Numbered from the stretch's first letter, positions 37,762-45,859 are shown. The stretch is DNA of 64,000 bases from an uncultured Clostridia bacterium (GCA_944384855.1 CALWUY010000035.1:1-64000); one strand, 5' to 3'. Notes: generated by a model not told the origin, from the letters alone. A program made the numbers and translations.

Positions 37762-38640
37762 ATGCTTGAAAATTTTTCAGATTACGACCTTTTAAAATGG
37801 TACGAATATGACCTTAAGAAACGTATCAAAAAAAACGGTTTAGCTTCCGTACCCGCTTTACACGGATATCAAACTTTATCACTTCACGATAGCTGGAATT
37901 TATACGACTACGGCGACATTATGAAGATCGTTTACTTTAAAACGCCGCCGAAAATCGCCGACCCGCGCAAAGCGGAGCGCAAAAAAACCGAAATTACAAA
38001 GGTACAGCACAGCGAGGGCGAGCGCTTCGCAAGCTCTGTTACGCGGAGCAAAGCGCGCGTATTTGAACTTGCTATGTGCAACGAGTTTAAATATTTTTGC
38101 ACATTCACGCAGGATGAAAAAAAACGCGACCGGTTTGATCTTGCAGATTTCCGAAAAGACTTTGCAATGCTTGTCCGAAATCTCAACCGAAGCCGGGCTG
38201 AAAAGATAAAATATCTGCTGATACCAGAGCAACACAAAGACGGTGCGTGGCACATGCACGGCTTGTTGCTCGGGTTACAGCCTGACGACCTGCGGGAGTT
38301 CCGGCTTGATGAAAATCTGCCCGCGCGACTGCGCGACAAAATTAAAAGCGGCGTTAAAATATACGATTGGACACGCTATCGGCGCGCTTTCGGGTACTTC
38401 ACTTGTACCGAAATTGCGGACAGTGTGGCTTGCTCAAAGTACATAACAAAGTACATAAGCAAAGACTTGCAGAAAACAATACGTGAGCAGGGCGAGCATT
38501 TGTTTTTTGCAAGTCAGGGGCTTAAGGGCAGGGAATGTGTTGTAAAACACAGCCTTGACCGTTGTCCTGTTGATAATTGGGACTTTGAAAACGATTACAT
38601 CAAGATCAGGGAAATAAGAAAAACCACTGCGGAAAATTGA
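37762..38640 (+). CDS. HUH-endonuclease replication initiator (Rep)
   Basis: 292 residues. The core shows a beta-strand FKYFCTFTQ, the HUH motif in WHMHGLLL (His164, Met, His166) and a two-tyrosine motif KYITKY (Tyr227 and Tyr231, three residues between), the hallmark of the phiX174 gpA/filamentous G2P-like Y2 Reps. These proteins nick an origin, attach to the 5' end and restart rolling-circle synthesis. The ATG at 37762 has no clear ribosome binding site; a later start is possible, but the core would be unaffected. The neighbouring recombinase and palindromic region support a replicon. Assignment to plasmid, inovirus or microvirus type is open. Confidence 0.8.
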   Translation: MLENFSDYDLLKWYEYDLKKRIKKNGLASVPALHGYQTLSLHDSWNLYDYGDIMKIVYFKTPPKIADPRKAERKKTEITKVQHSEGERFASSVTRSKARVFELAMCNEFKYFCTFTQDEKKRDRFDLADFRKDFAMLVRNLNRSRAEKIKYLLIPEQHKDGAWHMHGLLLGLQPDDLREFRLDENLPARLRDKIKSGVKIYDWTRYRRAFGYFTCTEIADSVACSKYITKYISKDLQKTIREQGEHLFFASQGLKGRECVVKHSLDRCPVDNWDFENDYIKIREIRKTTAEN

Positions 38641-38692
38641 GATTTTGCGCGGCAGTAGACATTTTTCGGAAAGTAAAGAGAGGGGGGAAAAT

Positions 38693-39214
38693 ATGCGCAG
38701 TGAATGGATACCAAAAGGGGATATGGAACATATACTCGCGGCTCTTACGCCGCAAAACAGGCTTGCCTGTGAAGTGTCGCTTGCGACTGGTTTAAGGATA
38801 GGTGACGTGCTTTTGCTTACACCCGAAAAGGCGCGTAAACAAAGGTTTACTGTGCGGGAGCAGAAAACAGGCAAAACGCGCCTTGTGCGTTTGCCGAAAG
38901 CGCTTGCAGAGCGTTGTATATCCTGTGCGGGGGCACATTACGTTTTTGAAAACCGCCTTGACGGCAGGAAACCGCGGACGCGTCAAGCGGTCTGGAAAGA
39001 CTTAAAGCGGGCGGCGCGGCTGTTCGGCTGCAAGGCGAATGTAACGCCGCATAGCGCGCGCAAAGCGTACGCTGTAGAGGAGTACGCTAAAAGCGGCAGT
39101 TTAAAGCGGGTGCAAAAGCTGTTAAACCATAGTGATGAAGCCGTAACAATGCTTTACGCTATGGCGAACATTGTCAGCAAGCGGAAAAAGTTCGAAAATC
39201 AAAAAAAGAGGTGA
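38693..39214 (+). CDS. Tyrosine recombinase, catalytic domain only
   Basis: 173 residues from the ATG at 38693, behind AGGGGGG. All catalytic residues are recognisable: Arg35 (GLRIGD), Lys58 (EQKTGK), His120 and Arg123 (TPHSARKAY), His146 (LLNHSD) and the nucleophile Tyr155 (TMLYAM). The N-terminal core-binding domain of typical integrases is absent, as in FimB/FimE-type invertases. It probably integrates and excises the element at the 20-bp repeats. It lies 52 bp after rep and overlaps the sigma gene's ribosome binding site. Confidence 0.88.
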   Translation: MRSEWIPKGDMEHILAALTPQNRLACEVSLATGLRIGDVLLLTPEKARKQRFTVREQKTGKTRLVRLPKALAERCISCAGAHYVFENRLDGRKPRTRQAVWKDLKRAARLFGCKANVTPHSARKAYAVEEYAKSGSLKRVQKLLNHSDEAVTMLYAMANIVSKRKKFENQKKR

Positions 39215-39221
39215 AAAACGT

Positions 39222-39677
39222 TTGAATTATGCCGAAAAAAACGAAATTTTGAGCGATTTTGAAAAATTGATAAATTTTTACGCGCGAAAAAGCGTATCAT
39301 ATTTTGACGATATGCGCGGCTGTTTGCTGTTGTTTCTGCTTGAATTGTACGCGCGCGGAAAATGTGTATCAAAGCGGTATGTCGCGGTTGCTATAAGGAA
39401 TGAATACATAAGGATATCTAAGTTTGTATTTTTGCATAAAACAGAGCGGGAATTTGTAGACTTCTGCCTGACTTATGATATTTTTCCTGACGAGGAAAAT
39501 AAAATGTTGTTTGCCGATATTTTAAAATCGCTTACGCAAAAGCAACGGGAATGTGTACTTTTACGCTTTTACGGCGGTTACAGTTCCACCGAAATAGCCG
39601 AAAAATTCGGCATATCAAGGCAGGCGGTTCACAGATTGCAAAAGCGCGCTATTGACAAACTAAAAACTTTAATGTAA
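39222..39677 (+). CDS. Small sigma-70-like factor of the mobile element
   Basis: 151 residues from TTG at 39222, with GAGGTGA at 39208-39214. The C-terminal third is a clear sigma region 4: SLTQKQRECVLLRFYGG, then a helix-turn-helix STEIAEKFGISRQAVHRL (~103-148). The N-terminal part (~5-85) is helical and could be a diverged region 2. It may direct RNA polymerase to element promoters. A simple region-4-type DNA-binding regulator is the alternative. Confidence 0.75.
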   Translation: MNYAEKNEILSDFEKLINFYARKSVSYFDDMRGCLLLFLLELYARGKCVSKRYVAVAIRNEYIRISKFVFLHKTEREFVDFCLTYDIFPDEENKMLFADILKSLTQKQRECVLLRFYGGYSSTEIAEKFGISRQAVHRLQKRAIDKLKTLM

Positions 39678-40071
39678 AATGATACTCGTTGAGGTCTCAA
39701 TAAAAGCCGAAAGGAGTTCGCGCCGAATTGTGCGAAACTAACATTTAGTACTCGCGATTTGCGGGCTTGTAATTCACGATAGGCAAGCGGTGACTTGCCA
39801 TAAATTCAGATATAGTGAATTATACTAAATGAATATTTCGCGCAATTAAGGGGATACGAGTTTTTATCTTTTTGCTTTAATACACATATAATCTGCTACT
39901 TTTCAATGTATTTAATTATATATAAGCGGGCCTGACTCGGATCATAACGCTATTGCTGCCAGTGGATAATGTTTTTAATTTGATATAATATTTATTTTTT
40001 AAATATATTATCAATTCTTTTTTCTCTTTTTGTCTAAGTAATATAAAAAAATTTAATTATCAAAAAAATGC
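39678..40071 (+). other. Non-coding right end of the element and flank
   Basis: The stretch holds a 6-bp hairpin (39782-39787/39794-39799), the right 20-bp repeat at 39816, and AT-rich flank leading to the tRNA promoter. No credible gene is seen. Confidence 0.5.
39816..39835. repeat. Right copy of 20-bp direct repeat (putative att site)
   Basis: Identical over 20 bases to 36663-36682. It lies about 280 bp upstream of tRNA-Leu and does not overlap it. Confidence 0.65.
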
Positions 40072-40100
40072 TTGATTTTATTTGCCTGCTGTTGTATAAT
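40072..40100 (+). promoter_or_regulatory. Promoter of tRNA-Leu
   Basis: TTGATT at 40072-40077 and TATAAT at 40095-40100 are spaced by 17 bp, 15 bp ahead of the tRNA. Confidence 0.75.
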
Positions 40101-40115
40101 CTATTAGTAAGTTTT

Positions 40116-40202
40116 GCCGGTGTGATGGAATTGGCAGACGTAGTGGACTCAAAATCCACCGGTAGCGATACCGTGCCGGTTCGAGTCCGGCCACCGGCAC
40201 CA
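40116..40202 (+). tRNA. tRNA-Leu (anticodon CAA)
   Basis: 87 nt with a class II (long variable arm) fold. The acceptor GCCGGTG pairs with CACCGGC (40192-40198), the anticodon stem GTGGA/TCCAC encloses loop CTCAAAA (anticodon CAA), the T-arm carries GGTTCGAGTCC, and the CCA end is encoded. It reads UUG codons. Confidence 0.96.
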
Positions 40203-40206
40203 GTGT

Positions 40207-40246
40207 AACGCTGAACCCAAATCGTTTCGGGTTCAGCGTTATTTTT
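40207..40246 (+). terminator. Terminator of tRNA-Leu
   Basis: A 12-bp perfect stem (40207-40218 with 40229-40240) is followed by ATTTTT. Confidence 0.9.
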
Positions 40247-40417
40247 ATGTTTGAATGCTTGACAATCAGTTTGCATCTTTATCAGTCCCTGGCTCAGATT
40301 TGAGTTATTCTATTTTGCTTTGGATTCTGCGTTATTGCTTTCGTTTCGGTCAATTATCCTGTTTTATTTTTCAGCCATGCTTTACAAGCTTCTTATTTTA
40401 TCAAATATTTTACTATG

Positions 40418-40517
40418 TTGTTAATATTTTAACAATGTATATTTTTTTATTGCATTTCCTATTTATCAAACAAAACTTACATTGTTACTTGAATAATGAA
40501 AAAAATACTGTTATACT
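40418..40517 (+). promoter_or_regulatory. Promoter and palindromes upstream of the SGNH pair
   Basis: TTGAAT (40489-40494) and TATACT (40512-40517) are 17 bp apart. Upstream is a palindrome (TTGTTAA/TTAACAA, 40418-40435), and AACAATGTA (40431-40439) is repeated inverted as TACATTGTT (40478-40486), next to the -35. These could be regulator sites. The rest of 40247-40563 is AT-rich and holds no gene. Confidence 0.5.
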
Positions 40518-40563
40518 AACATAAACCGGCAATTATTTGTTTTATGCTGTGAGGTAAAGCTAA

Positions 40564-41628
40564 ATGAAAATTACAGATGTAGATAAAAATTTACAGATAA
40601 ATAATACAATAAATAAAGATGATGTGGTGTGGTACAAAGCTGATGTGTTCCCTTTTAAAGTGTACGGTGCTTATTCGACTTCGCCTTACAAGCGCATTCC
40701 TACAGATTTAGCGCTGAAAATCGGTAATAATATGGAATATCTGCACACCAATACGGCAGGTATCCGAATAAGATTTCGTACAAGCTCACCGTATCTTGCT
40801 CTCCATGTCAAATGGGATCAGCAGACAGTTTTTTATCACATGGCTACTACAGGTACAAGCAGTTTCGATGTATTTTCGTATGACACGGTTACACATAAAC
40901 AGTCATTTGTAATTCCGGTTATAGCTCCCTGTGATGCGCCTCAGGGTTTTGACGGTGTGGTCGATTTATTAGGACGAATGCAGGATTATATACTCAATTT
41001 TCCTCATTATAACAATGTAACGGAGTTATATATCGGAGTAAAAGAAAATTCTGAATTTGAAGAAAGCGCCGAATATTTAAACAGACTTCCGGTTGTTTTT
41101 TACGGTTCTTCTATTACTCAGGGCGCCTGCGCTTCAAGACCCGGAAATACTTACATCAACTTTCTTTCACGCTGGTTAGATATGGATTATATAAACTTAG
41201 GATTTGCCGGCAACTGTCTCGCAGAGCAAGAAATGGCGGAATATTTGTCAGGGCTTAAAATGTCAGTATTTGTATCTGATTACGACCATAACGCTCCTGA
41301 GCCTGAATTTCTTGAAAAAAATCATTATAAGCTGTATGAAATAATTAGAAGGTCTAATCCGGATTTACCTTATGTTTTGCTATCGAGACCGAATTATATT
41401 TTCGATCTTAACGGTGATGCAAGGCGTAAGGTTGTGATGGAAACATTCTGTAAGGCACTGAATAACGGGGATCGTAACATTTATTTTATTGACGGCGCTT
41501 CAATGTTTGCGCAGGATGAGTACGATGCATGTACGGTAGACCTCTGTCATCCAAATGATTTAGGATTTTATCGTTTTGCGCAGGCGCTTTATCCCACTTT
41601 TAAAGAGATATTTAAAAAAATATTATAA
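40564..41628 (+). CDS. SGNH/GDSL-type hydrolase with N-terminal beta domain
   Basis: 354 residues. The N-terminal half is a beta-sandwich (VKWDQQ, TGTSSFDVF region), and the SGNH domain starts near residue 178. The nucleophile is Ser183 in YGSSITQG, the oxyanion residues lie in GFAGN, and the Asp-His pair is Asp326/His329 in DLCHPND. Such proteins are typically carbohydrate or polyketide-ester esterases. No signal peptide is seen, so it acts in the cytoplasm. GTGAGGTAAAG precedes the ATG. It is followed by a close paralogue, so a tandem duplication is evident. Confidence 0.88.
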   Translation: MKITDVDKNLQINNTINKDDVVWYKADVFPFKVYGAYSTSPYKRIPTDLALKIGNNMEYLHTNTAGIRIRFRTSSPYLALHVKWDQQTVFYHMATTGTSSFDVFSYDTVTHKQSFVIPVIAPCDAPQGFDGVVDLLGRMQDYILNFPHYNNVTELYIGVKENSEFEESAEYLNRLPVVFYGSSITQGACASRPGNTYINFLSRWLDMDYINLGFAGNCLAEQEMAEYLSGLKMSVFVSDYDHNAPEPEFLEKNHYKLYEIIRRSNPDLPYVLLSRPNYIFDLNGDARRKVVMETFCKALNNGDRNIYFIDGASMFAQDEYDACTVDLCHPNDLGFYRFAQALYPTFKEIFKKIL

Positions 41629-41656
41629 ATAATACATAATGTTAGGAAGCGATATT

Positions 41657-42718
41657 ATGGCTGAAAAAGGCAAAGACAAAAACTTAGTTGTAAATGCAAA
41701 TCTTGATGAAAAGGACGAAATTGCGTGGTATGAGGCGGATAAAACGCCGTTTACCGTATATGGCGTTTGTTCCACGACTCCGTATAAAAGAATTGATTCA
41801 GAACTTGCTGAGGCTACAAATGACGGAGTTGTGTTCCATCACGGCAATCCGTCCGGAGCACGTGTGCGTTTCCGTACGAATTCTCCTTATATAGCGGTAC
41901 ATGCAGAATGGAATGAACAGGAAAAATATCCATCCTTAACCGATATTGCATGCTGCGGATTTGATCTGTATACTTACAACCGGAACAGCCGCCGGCAGAC
42001 ATACAAAGGTTCTTTTTCACCACAGCCTAACAGTCTGAAAGGTTTTGATCATATTTGTTACTGTGATGGGATTATGACAGATTATGTGCTCAATTTACCT
42101 CTTTATAACAATCTTACGAATTTGTTAATAGGTGTAAAAAGCGGATCTGAATTTGAAGAAACCGAAAAGTATTTTAATGATTTGCCTGTAGTTTTCTACG
42201 GTTCCTCCATTACTCAGGGATGCAGCTCATCAAGACCCGGAAACAGTTATATAAATATACTATCACGGGAACTCAATCTTGACACTGTAAATCTTGGTTT
42301 TTCCGGTTCGGCACGAGGCGAGGATGTCATAGTAAAATATTTGTCCGGGCAAAAGATGTCTGCATTTGTATGTGACTACGACCATAACGCTCCTAATGCC
42401 GAGCATCTTGAAAAAACTCATTACAGAATATATGAGACAGTAAGAAAAAAACATCCGGATTTACCTTACATAATGCTTACAAAACCTGATTACAAGCGTG
42501 ACGAAGGCGATGATTTAAGACGAGTAGTAGTTATGAAAACATTTATAAAAGCGATTGAACGCGGCGACAAAAACGTTTACTTCGTTGACGGAGCGTCGCT
42601 GTTCAGAGGTCATAGATTCATGGACTGCACAATAGACGGCTGCCATCCAAATGATCTGGGATTTAATTATTTTGCCGAAGCCCTCTACCCTGTTCTTTAT
42701 AGGATTTTTTATAAATAA
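41657..42718 (+). CDS. SGNH/GDSL-type hydrolase, tandem paralogue
   Basis: 353 residues, similar to the preceding gene over its whole length: the IAWYEADKTPFTVYG start, YGSSITQG, GFSGSA and DGCHPND correspond. The ATG at 41657 has AGGAAG upstream and is preferred to that at 41639. The Asn of the usual block III is Ser here (GFSGSA instead of GFAGN), so the oxyanion hole may differ. The gap to the first copy is 28 bp, so both are probably one transcript. Confidence 0.88.
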   Translation: MAEKGKDKNLVVNANLDEKDEIAWYEADKTPFTVYGVCSTTPYKRIDSELAEATNDGVVFHHGNPSGARVRFRTNSPYIAVHAEWNEQEKYPSLTDIACCGFDLYTYNRNSRRQTYKGSFSPQPNSLKGFDHICYCDGIMTDYVLNLPLYNNLTNLLIGVKSGSEFEETEKYFNDLPVVFYGSSITQGCSSSRPGNSYINILSRELNLDTVNLGFSGSARGEDVIVKYLSGQKMSAFVCDYDHNAPNAEHLEKTHYRIYETVRKKHPDLPYIMLTKPDYKRDEGDDLRRVVVMKTFIKAIERGDKNVYFVDGASLFRGHRFMDCTIDGCHPNDLGFNYFAEALYPVLYRIFYK

Positions 42719-42727
42719 TAAATTTTA

Positions 42728-42776
42728 GTAAAAAAACGAACAAGGTCTTTATCATAAGCCTTGTTCGTTTTTTTAC
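42728..42776. terminator. Bidirectional terminator between SGNH and ABC operons
   Basis: An 18-bp perfect stem (42728-42745 with 42759-42776) carries A- and T-tracts on its outer flanks. Confidence 0.92.
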
Positions 42777-42789
42777 TTTATCCTTAAAA

Positions 42790-43413
42790 TTACAGTTCCC
42801 GGTTTTTATAAAAAATAATGGAAAGCACCCAAGATAATGCATACAAAAGAAATGCGGATATTACTGAAATGCCTAAAATCCACTTTTGATTAAGCTGCAG
42901 TACTGTTTGTAAATCTCCCGTGACCAGAAAGGCAGCAAGCACACAAAAAAGTCCTATTATAACATAATATACGATACGGCCCTTTTCAGCGCCGTATTTA
43001 AAAACAAACGGCAGTAAAAATGTAGGACCTGTTACACTTATTACCAGTAGAAATGTCCCCAAAAACAGCAGCGCATTCAATGAAAAACTGTTTTTTATAA
43101 ACAGTTTCAGCATAAATGCAAACATTGTGAAAATATAGATGCATCCTGAAAAAATCAGACCTATCAAATATTTTGCAGATACTAACTGAGTTTTGGAATA
43201 CGGAAGCGTTCCGCTGTATAAATTCCAGTTGCTGCGCTCGTCATAAGAAATCAGCGTCATAGGAATAATTCCTGCAATCATAACAGGATAAATATATAAA
43301 AATACGTTATTTTCGCTGTAGAAAGAAACCGCAATAAATATTACCGCAATCACCAGAAAAGCCCGGCAGTATTTTGAAAACACATAAAAATCTTTAATCA
43401 GTAAGCCCTTCAT
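42790..43413 (-). CDS. ABC-2 type permease subunit
   Basis: 207 residues with six hydrophobic segments (about 17-35, 38-55, 80-105, 110-130, 145-165 and 180-205), as in the ABC-2 membrane family used with YtrA-type regulators. It directly follows the ATPase gene with no gap. The substrate is unknown; such systems often handle envelope stress or peptide antibiotics. Confidence 0.85.
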   Translation of the reverse strand: MKGLLIKDFYVFSKYCRAFLVIAVIFIAVSFYSENNVFLYIYPVMIAGIIPMTLISYDERSNWNLYSGTLPYSKTQLVSAKYLIGLIFSGCIYIFTMFAFMLKLFIKNSFSLNALLFLGTFLLVISVTGPTFLLPFVFKYGAEKGRIVYYVIIGLFCVLAAFLVTGDLQTVLQLNQKWILGISVISAFLLYALSWVLSIIFYKNREL

Positions 43414-44256
43414 TTAATTGTTCTCCTTTACCATAAATATAAACAGTTCTTCAATGCCGACCTTATCCGCTTTCCAGCCTGTTGGGAGAAAATTACGTCT
43501 TATAAGCGATTGAACCCCGTAAGGCGTAACCCGCTTGCCTATTATCGCTTCAGGCATAAGCTGCGAGAGCTGAGCTTCAGAACATTGCAACATTCCGTAC
43601 TGATCAATTAAAGCGTCTTTTTCTTCACAAAGCAACAGTTTTCCCTTATGAAGAAAAGCAATATAATCGCATATTTTTTCCAAATCACTGACAATATGGG
43701 AAGATATCAGAACCGAATGATTTTCATCACGGGTAAATTCGTTGAAAATATCTATAATTTCATCTCTTATAACAGGGTCAAGACCGGAGGTTGCTTCATC
43801 GAGTATCAGTAATTTCGGATTATGAGATAATGCAACTGCAATGCCCAATTTCATTTTCATACCGCGTGAATACTCATGAAAACACTTATCAGACGGTATT
43901 GAAAGTTTTTTCAGATAATCATAATATACGGAATCATTCCAGTTAACAAATGTATTTCTCATTATTTTAGATACCTGCTTAGCGTTCAAACATTCAGGTA
44001 TTCCTACATCATCCAGAACCACTCCTATGTCCTGTTTTAAGTCACATATATTTTCCCTTTTATCTTTGCCGAAAATCTTAACAGAACCGCTGTCTTTTTT
44101 AACCATATCAAGTATTAGTTTAATAGTTGTACTTTTTCCCGCGCCGTTTTCGCCGATTAATCCGAGAATACATCCGTACGGAAGAACCAAATTCAAATTG
44201 TCAAGCCGAAAACCTTTATAGTTTTTGGTAAGATTTTTAATTTCCAAAGCGTTCAT
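43414..44256 (-). CDS. ABC transporter ATP-binding protein
   Basis: 280 residues. Walker A GENGAGKSTT (~36), signature EYSRGMKMKL, Walker B LLILDEATSGLDP and the H-loop ISSHIV are all present. The signature starts SRG instead of SGG, which is tolerated in this subfamily. It pairs with the permease behind it and overlaps the regulator gene by 4 bp. Confidence 0.93.
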   Translation of the reverse strand: MNALEIKNLTKNYKGFRLDNLNLVLPYGCILGLIGENGAGKSTTIKLILDMVKKDSGSVKIFGKDKRENICDLKQDIGVVLDDVGIPECLNAKQVSKIMRNTFVNWNDSVYYDYLKKLSIPSDKCFHEYSRGMKMKLGIAVALSHNPKLLILDEATSGLDPVIRDEIIDIFNEFTRDENHSVLISSHIVSDLEKICDYIAFLHKGKLLLCEEKDALIDQYGMLQCSEAQLSQLMPEAIIGKRVTPYGVQSLIRRNFLPTGWKADKVGIEELFIFMVKENN

Positions 44257-44630
44257 ATAAATTCCTCCATACTGACTCTGAATATTTCTGTCAAATCATC
44301 CTTAGTAAGACCGCATGACGCTGACAGCTTGATTATTTTTTCAAAATATTCTTCGATTTTTTTTAAATTTTCTTCTTTGATCAGTTCTGTATTTTTTTGC
44401 GCGACAAAGCATCCTTTAGCTTTCAGAGTATAAATAAATCCGTCTCGTTCCAACTCGTCATAAGCGCGCTTTGTAGTAATTACACTTATTCTCAGATCTT
44501 TTGCCAGATTTCTTATAGACGGAAGAGCTTCATCTTCATGTAAAACTCCGCTGATAATATGGTTCTTAATTTGCATATAAATCTGACTGTAAATCGGCTC
44601 TCCGCTTTTGTTATCAATAAATATATTCAA
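44253..44630 (-). CDS. GntR-family regulator, YtrA subfamily
   Basis: 125 residues. A winged helix (SGEPIYSQIYMQIKNHI, then LPSIRNLAKDLRISVITTKRAY, ~10-70) with a short C-terminal helical tail is the YtrA form. The start is TTG (44628-44630) behind AGGTGAT. It heads the operon and probably represses it from the palindromic promoter region. Confidence 0.9.
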   Translation of the reverse strand: MNIFIDNKSGEPIYSQIYMQIKNHIISGVLHEDEALPSIRNLAKDLRISVITTKRAYDELERDGFIYTLKAKGCFVAQKNTELIKEENLKKIEEYFEKIIKLSASCGLTKDDLTEIFRVSMEEFI

Positions 44631-44643
44631 ATCATCACCTCTA

Positions 44644-44685
44644 ACTGTATATTTACAGTATATACAGTAGATACTGTTTTGTCAA
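44644..44685 (-). promoter_or_regulatory. Promoter with palindromic operator of the gntR-ABC operon
   Basis: On the minus strand TTGACA (44680-44685) and TATACT (44657-44662) are 17 bp apart. The -10 is embedded in repeated ACTGT/ACAGT half sites: a 16-bp palindrome ACTGTA-TATT-TACAGT at 44644-44659 and further ACAGT copies up to 44676. A dimeric GntR protein would block the polymerase here. Confidence 0.7.
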
Positions 44686-44908
44686 TACTTAATTTTGCAA
44701 ATTTACAAACAAAAATCAAAAAAGTATTTTTAATATGTAAAAATGTGAAGTGAATATTCTGAATATTATTTGATGTGATAAACATTTTATTGATTTATTT
44801 CAGTGATTTAAAAAAATTTAATTTGTTTATGGTTTCTTATCAGTAGTGCACAGGTGAAATTTTTCAGCATATTCTGTTATTGAAGATTAAATTCGGAGAG
44901 TATATATT

Positions 44909-45751
44909 ATGGATAAAAAAAGATCTCGCGAAGATTTTACAAATCATTCGCATGTACCGTGTAAACAGCCCGGTAATAACTGTTGTATTTGTCGTGGCCC
45001 TCAGGGTGAACCGGGGCCACGAGGACCACAAGGTATTCCGGGACCGCGTGGGCTTCAGGGCCCTCAGGGAGAAACCGGACCGCAGGGTCCGCAAGGAGAG
45101 CCGGGGCCACAGGGTCCTCAAGGCGATATCGGACCGCAAGGACCGCAAGGTATTCCGGGGCCACAGGGTCCTCAAGGCGATATCGGACCGCAGGGTCCGC
45201 AAGGTATTCCGGGTCCGCAGGGTCCTCAGGGAGATATCGGACCGCAAGGACCGCAAGGTATTCCGGGACCGCAGGGCCCTCAGGGAGATATCGGACCGCA
45301 GGGACCGCAAGGTATTCCGGGTCCGCAGGGTCCGGCAGGAGAGCCTGCAGAAGACATTTTTGCATCATTTTATATATTTGAAATTGTATTTGCGAATGCA
45401 CAGACAATACCTTTAACCACTGGCACCGCGGATAACACACAAAATATTGTACTTGTTAACAACAAACAAATTAACTTGACACCGGGATATTATTATATAT
45501 CTTATAGCGTATCAACTATACTTGACAGTGCCGGATATATGCAAATTACACCTTCATATAATGGTACGTCGCATTTGGAATACGGTATTTATTTTAAAAC
45601 TAATACAACTTCCTCAAGCGCATACGGGTCTAATTCAATTATTATTTATGTGCCTTCCCAGACAAATTTCACTTTGACTTATAATAGTAATGTGCAAAAC
45701 CGTTCAGGAGCGGCAACTGTAGCAGTATTAAAATTAAACAGAGATTCATAA
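44909..45751 (+). CDS. Collagen-like protein with BclA/C1q-like C-terminus
   Basis: 280 residues. A short Cys-containing head (residues 1-29, four Cys) is followed by about 39 uninterrupted Gly-X-Y triplets (30-146), dominated by GPQ, GIP and GDI. A beta-rich C-terminal domain of ~130 residues (150-280) resembles the TNF/C1q-like caps of bacterial collagens. Within the collagen part an 18-residue unit is repeated four times. No signal peptide is seen, as in exosporium collagens such as BclA. GGAGAG precedes the ATG. Function is likely structural, on the cell or spore surface, but sporulation genes are not visible here. Confidence 0.9.
   Translation: MDKKRSREDFTNHSHVPCKQPGNNCCICRGPQGEPGPRGPQGIPGPRGLQGPQGETGPQGPQGEPGPQGPQGDIGPQGPQGIPGPQGPQGDIGPQGPQGIPGPQGPQGDIGPQGPQGIPGPQGPQGDIGPQGPQGIPGPQGPAGEPAEDIFASFYIFEIVFANAQTIPLTTGTADNTQNIVLVNNKQINLTPGYYYISYSVSTILDSAGYMQITPSYNGTSHLEYGIYFKTNTTSSSAYGSNSIIIYVPSQTNFTLTYNSNVQNRSGAATVAVLKLNRDS
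45115..45330 (+). repeat. 54-bp minisatellite inside the collagen-like gene
   Basis: About four tandem 54-bp units encode the 18-residue block [18 protein letters not shown]. Copies differ only at silent third positions (CCG/CCA, GGA/GGG/GGT), so the array is old enough to have drifted but has been kept in frame. Confidence 0.85.
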
Positions 45752-45770
45752 ATAATGTACTACAGAAAAA

Positions 45771-45804
45771 AACAACGCTGAACATATTAAGGTTCAGCGT
45801 TGTT
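45771..45804. terminator. Terminator between collagen-like and beta-helix genes
   Basis: A 13-bp perfect stem (45771-45783 with 45792-45804) lies between convergent genes. Its GCTGAAC/GTTCAGC core is the same as in the tRNA-Leu terminator. Confidence 0.8.
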
Positions 45805-45859
45805 TAATTATAAAATCAAATGGATATGCAGCATTTAAAATGATATGTGATAATATCAG

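Larger units (their letters stand above)
36663..39835 (+). mobile_element. Compact Rep/tyrosine-recombinase mobile element, ~3.15 kb
   Basis: The unit is bounded by the 20-bp direct repeats. In order it contains a terminator, a small structured segment, a 55-residue Cys-rich ORF, a GC-rich palindromic non-coding block, an HUH Rep gene, a tyrosine recombinase gene and a sigma-like gene. Its base composition is visibly more GC-rich than the flanks. A rolling-circle plasmid or phage-satellite that integrates by site-specific recombination is the best reading. No capsid, coat, conjugation or cargo gene is recognised. Confidence 0.7.

Noticed and set aside
40116-40202. tRNA-Leu as the integration site of the element
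   Set aside because: The right repeat ends 280 bp upstream of the tRNA and shares no sequence with it.
40034-40276. Minus-strand 80-residue frame across the tRNA-Leu gene
   Set aside because: It is the antisense reading of the tRNA (GGRTRTGT-type peptide), a common false gene.
40255-40524. 89-residue frame after the tRNA terminator
   Set aside because: Low-complexity Phe/Leu/Tyr-rich translation of AT-rich DNA, no ribosome binding site, and it overlaps the palindromes and promoter of the SGNH genes.
44864-45440. Long frames on both strands inside the collagen-like gene
   Set aside because: They are shadows of the repeated Gly-X-Y DNA; only the collagen frame has a ribosome binding site and a non-repeat C-terminal domain.
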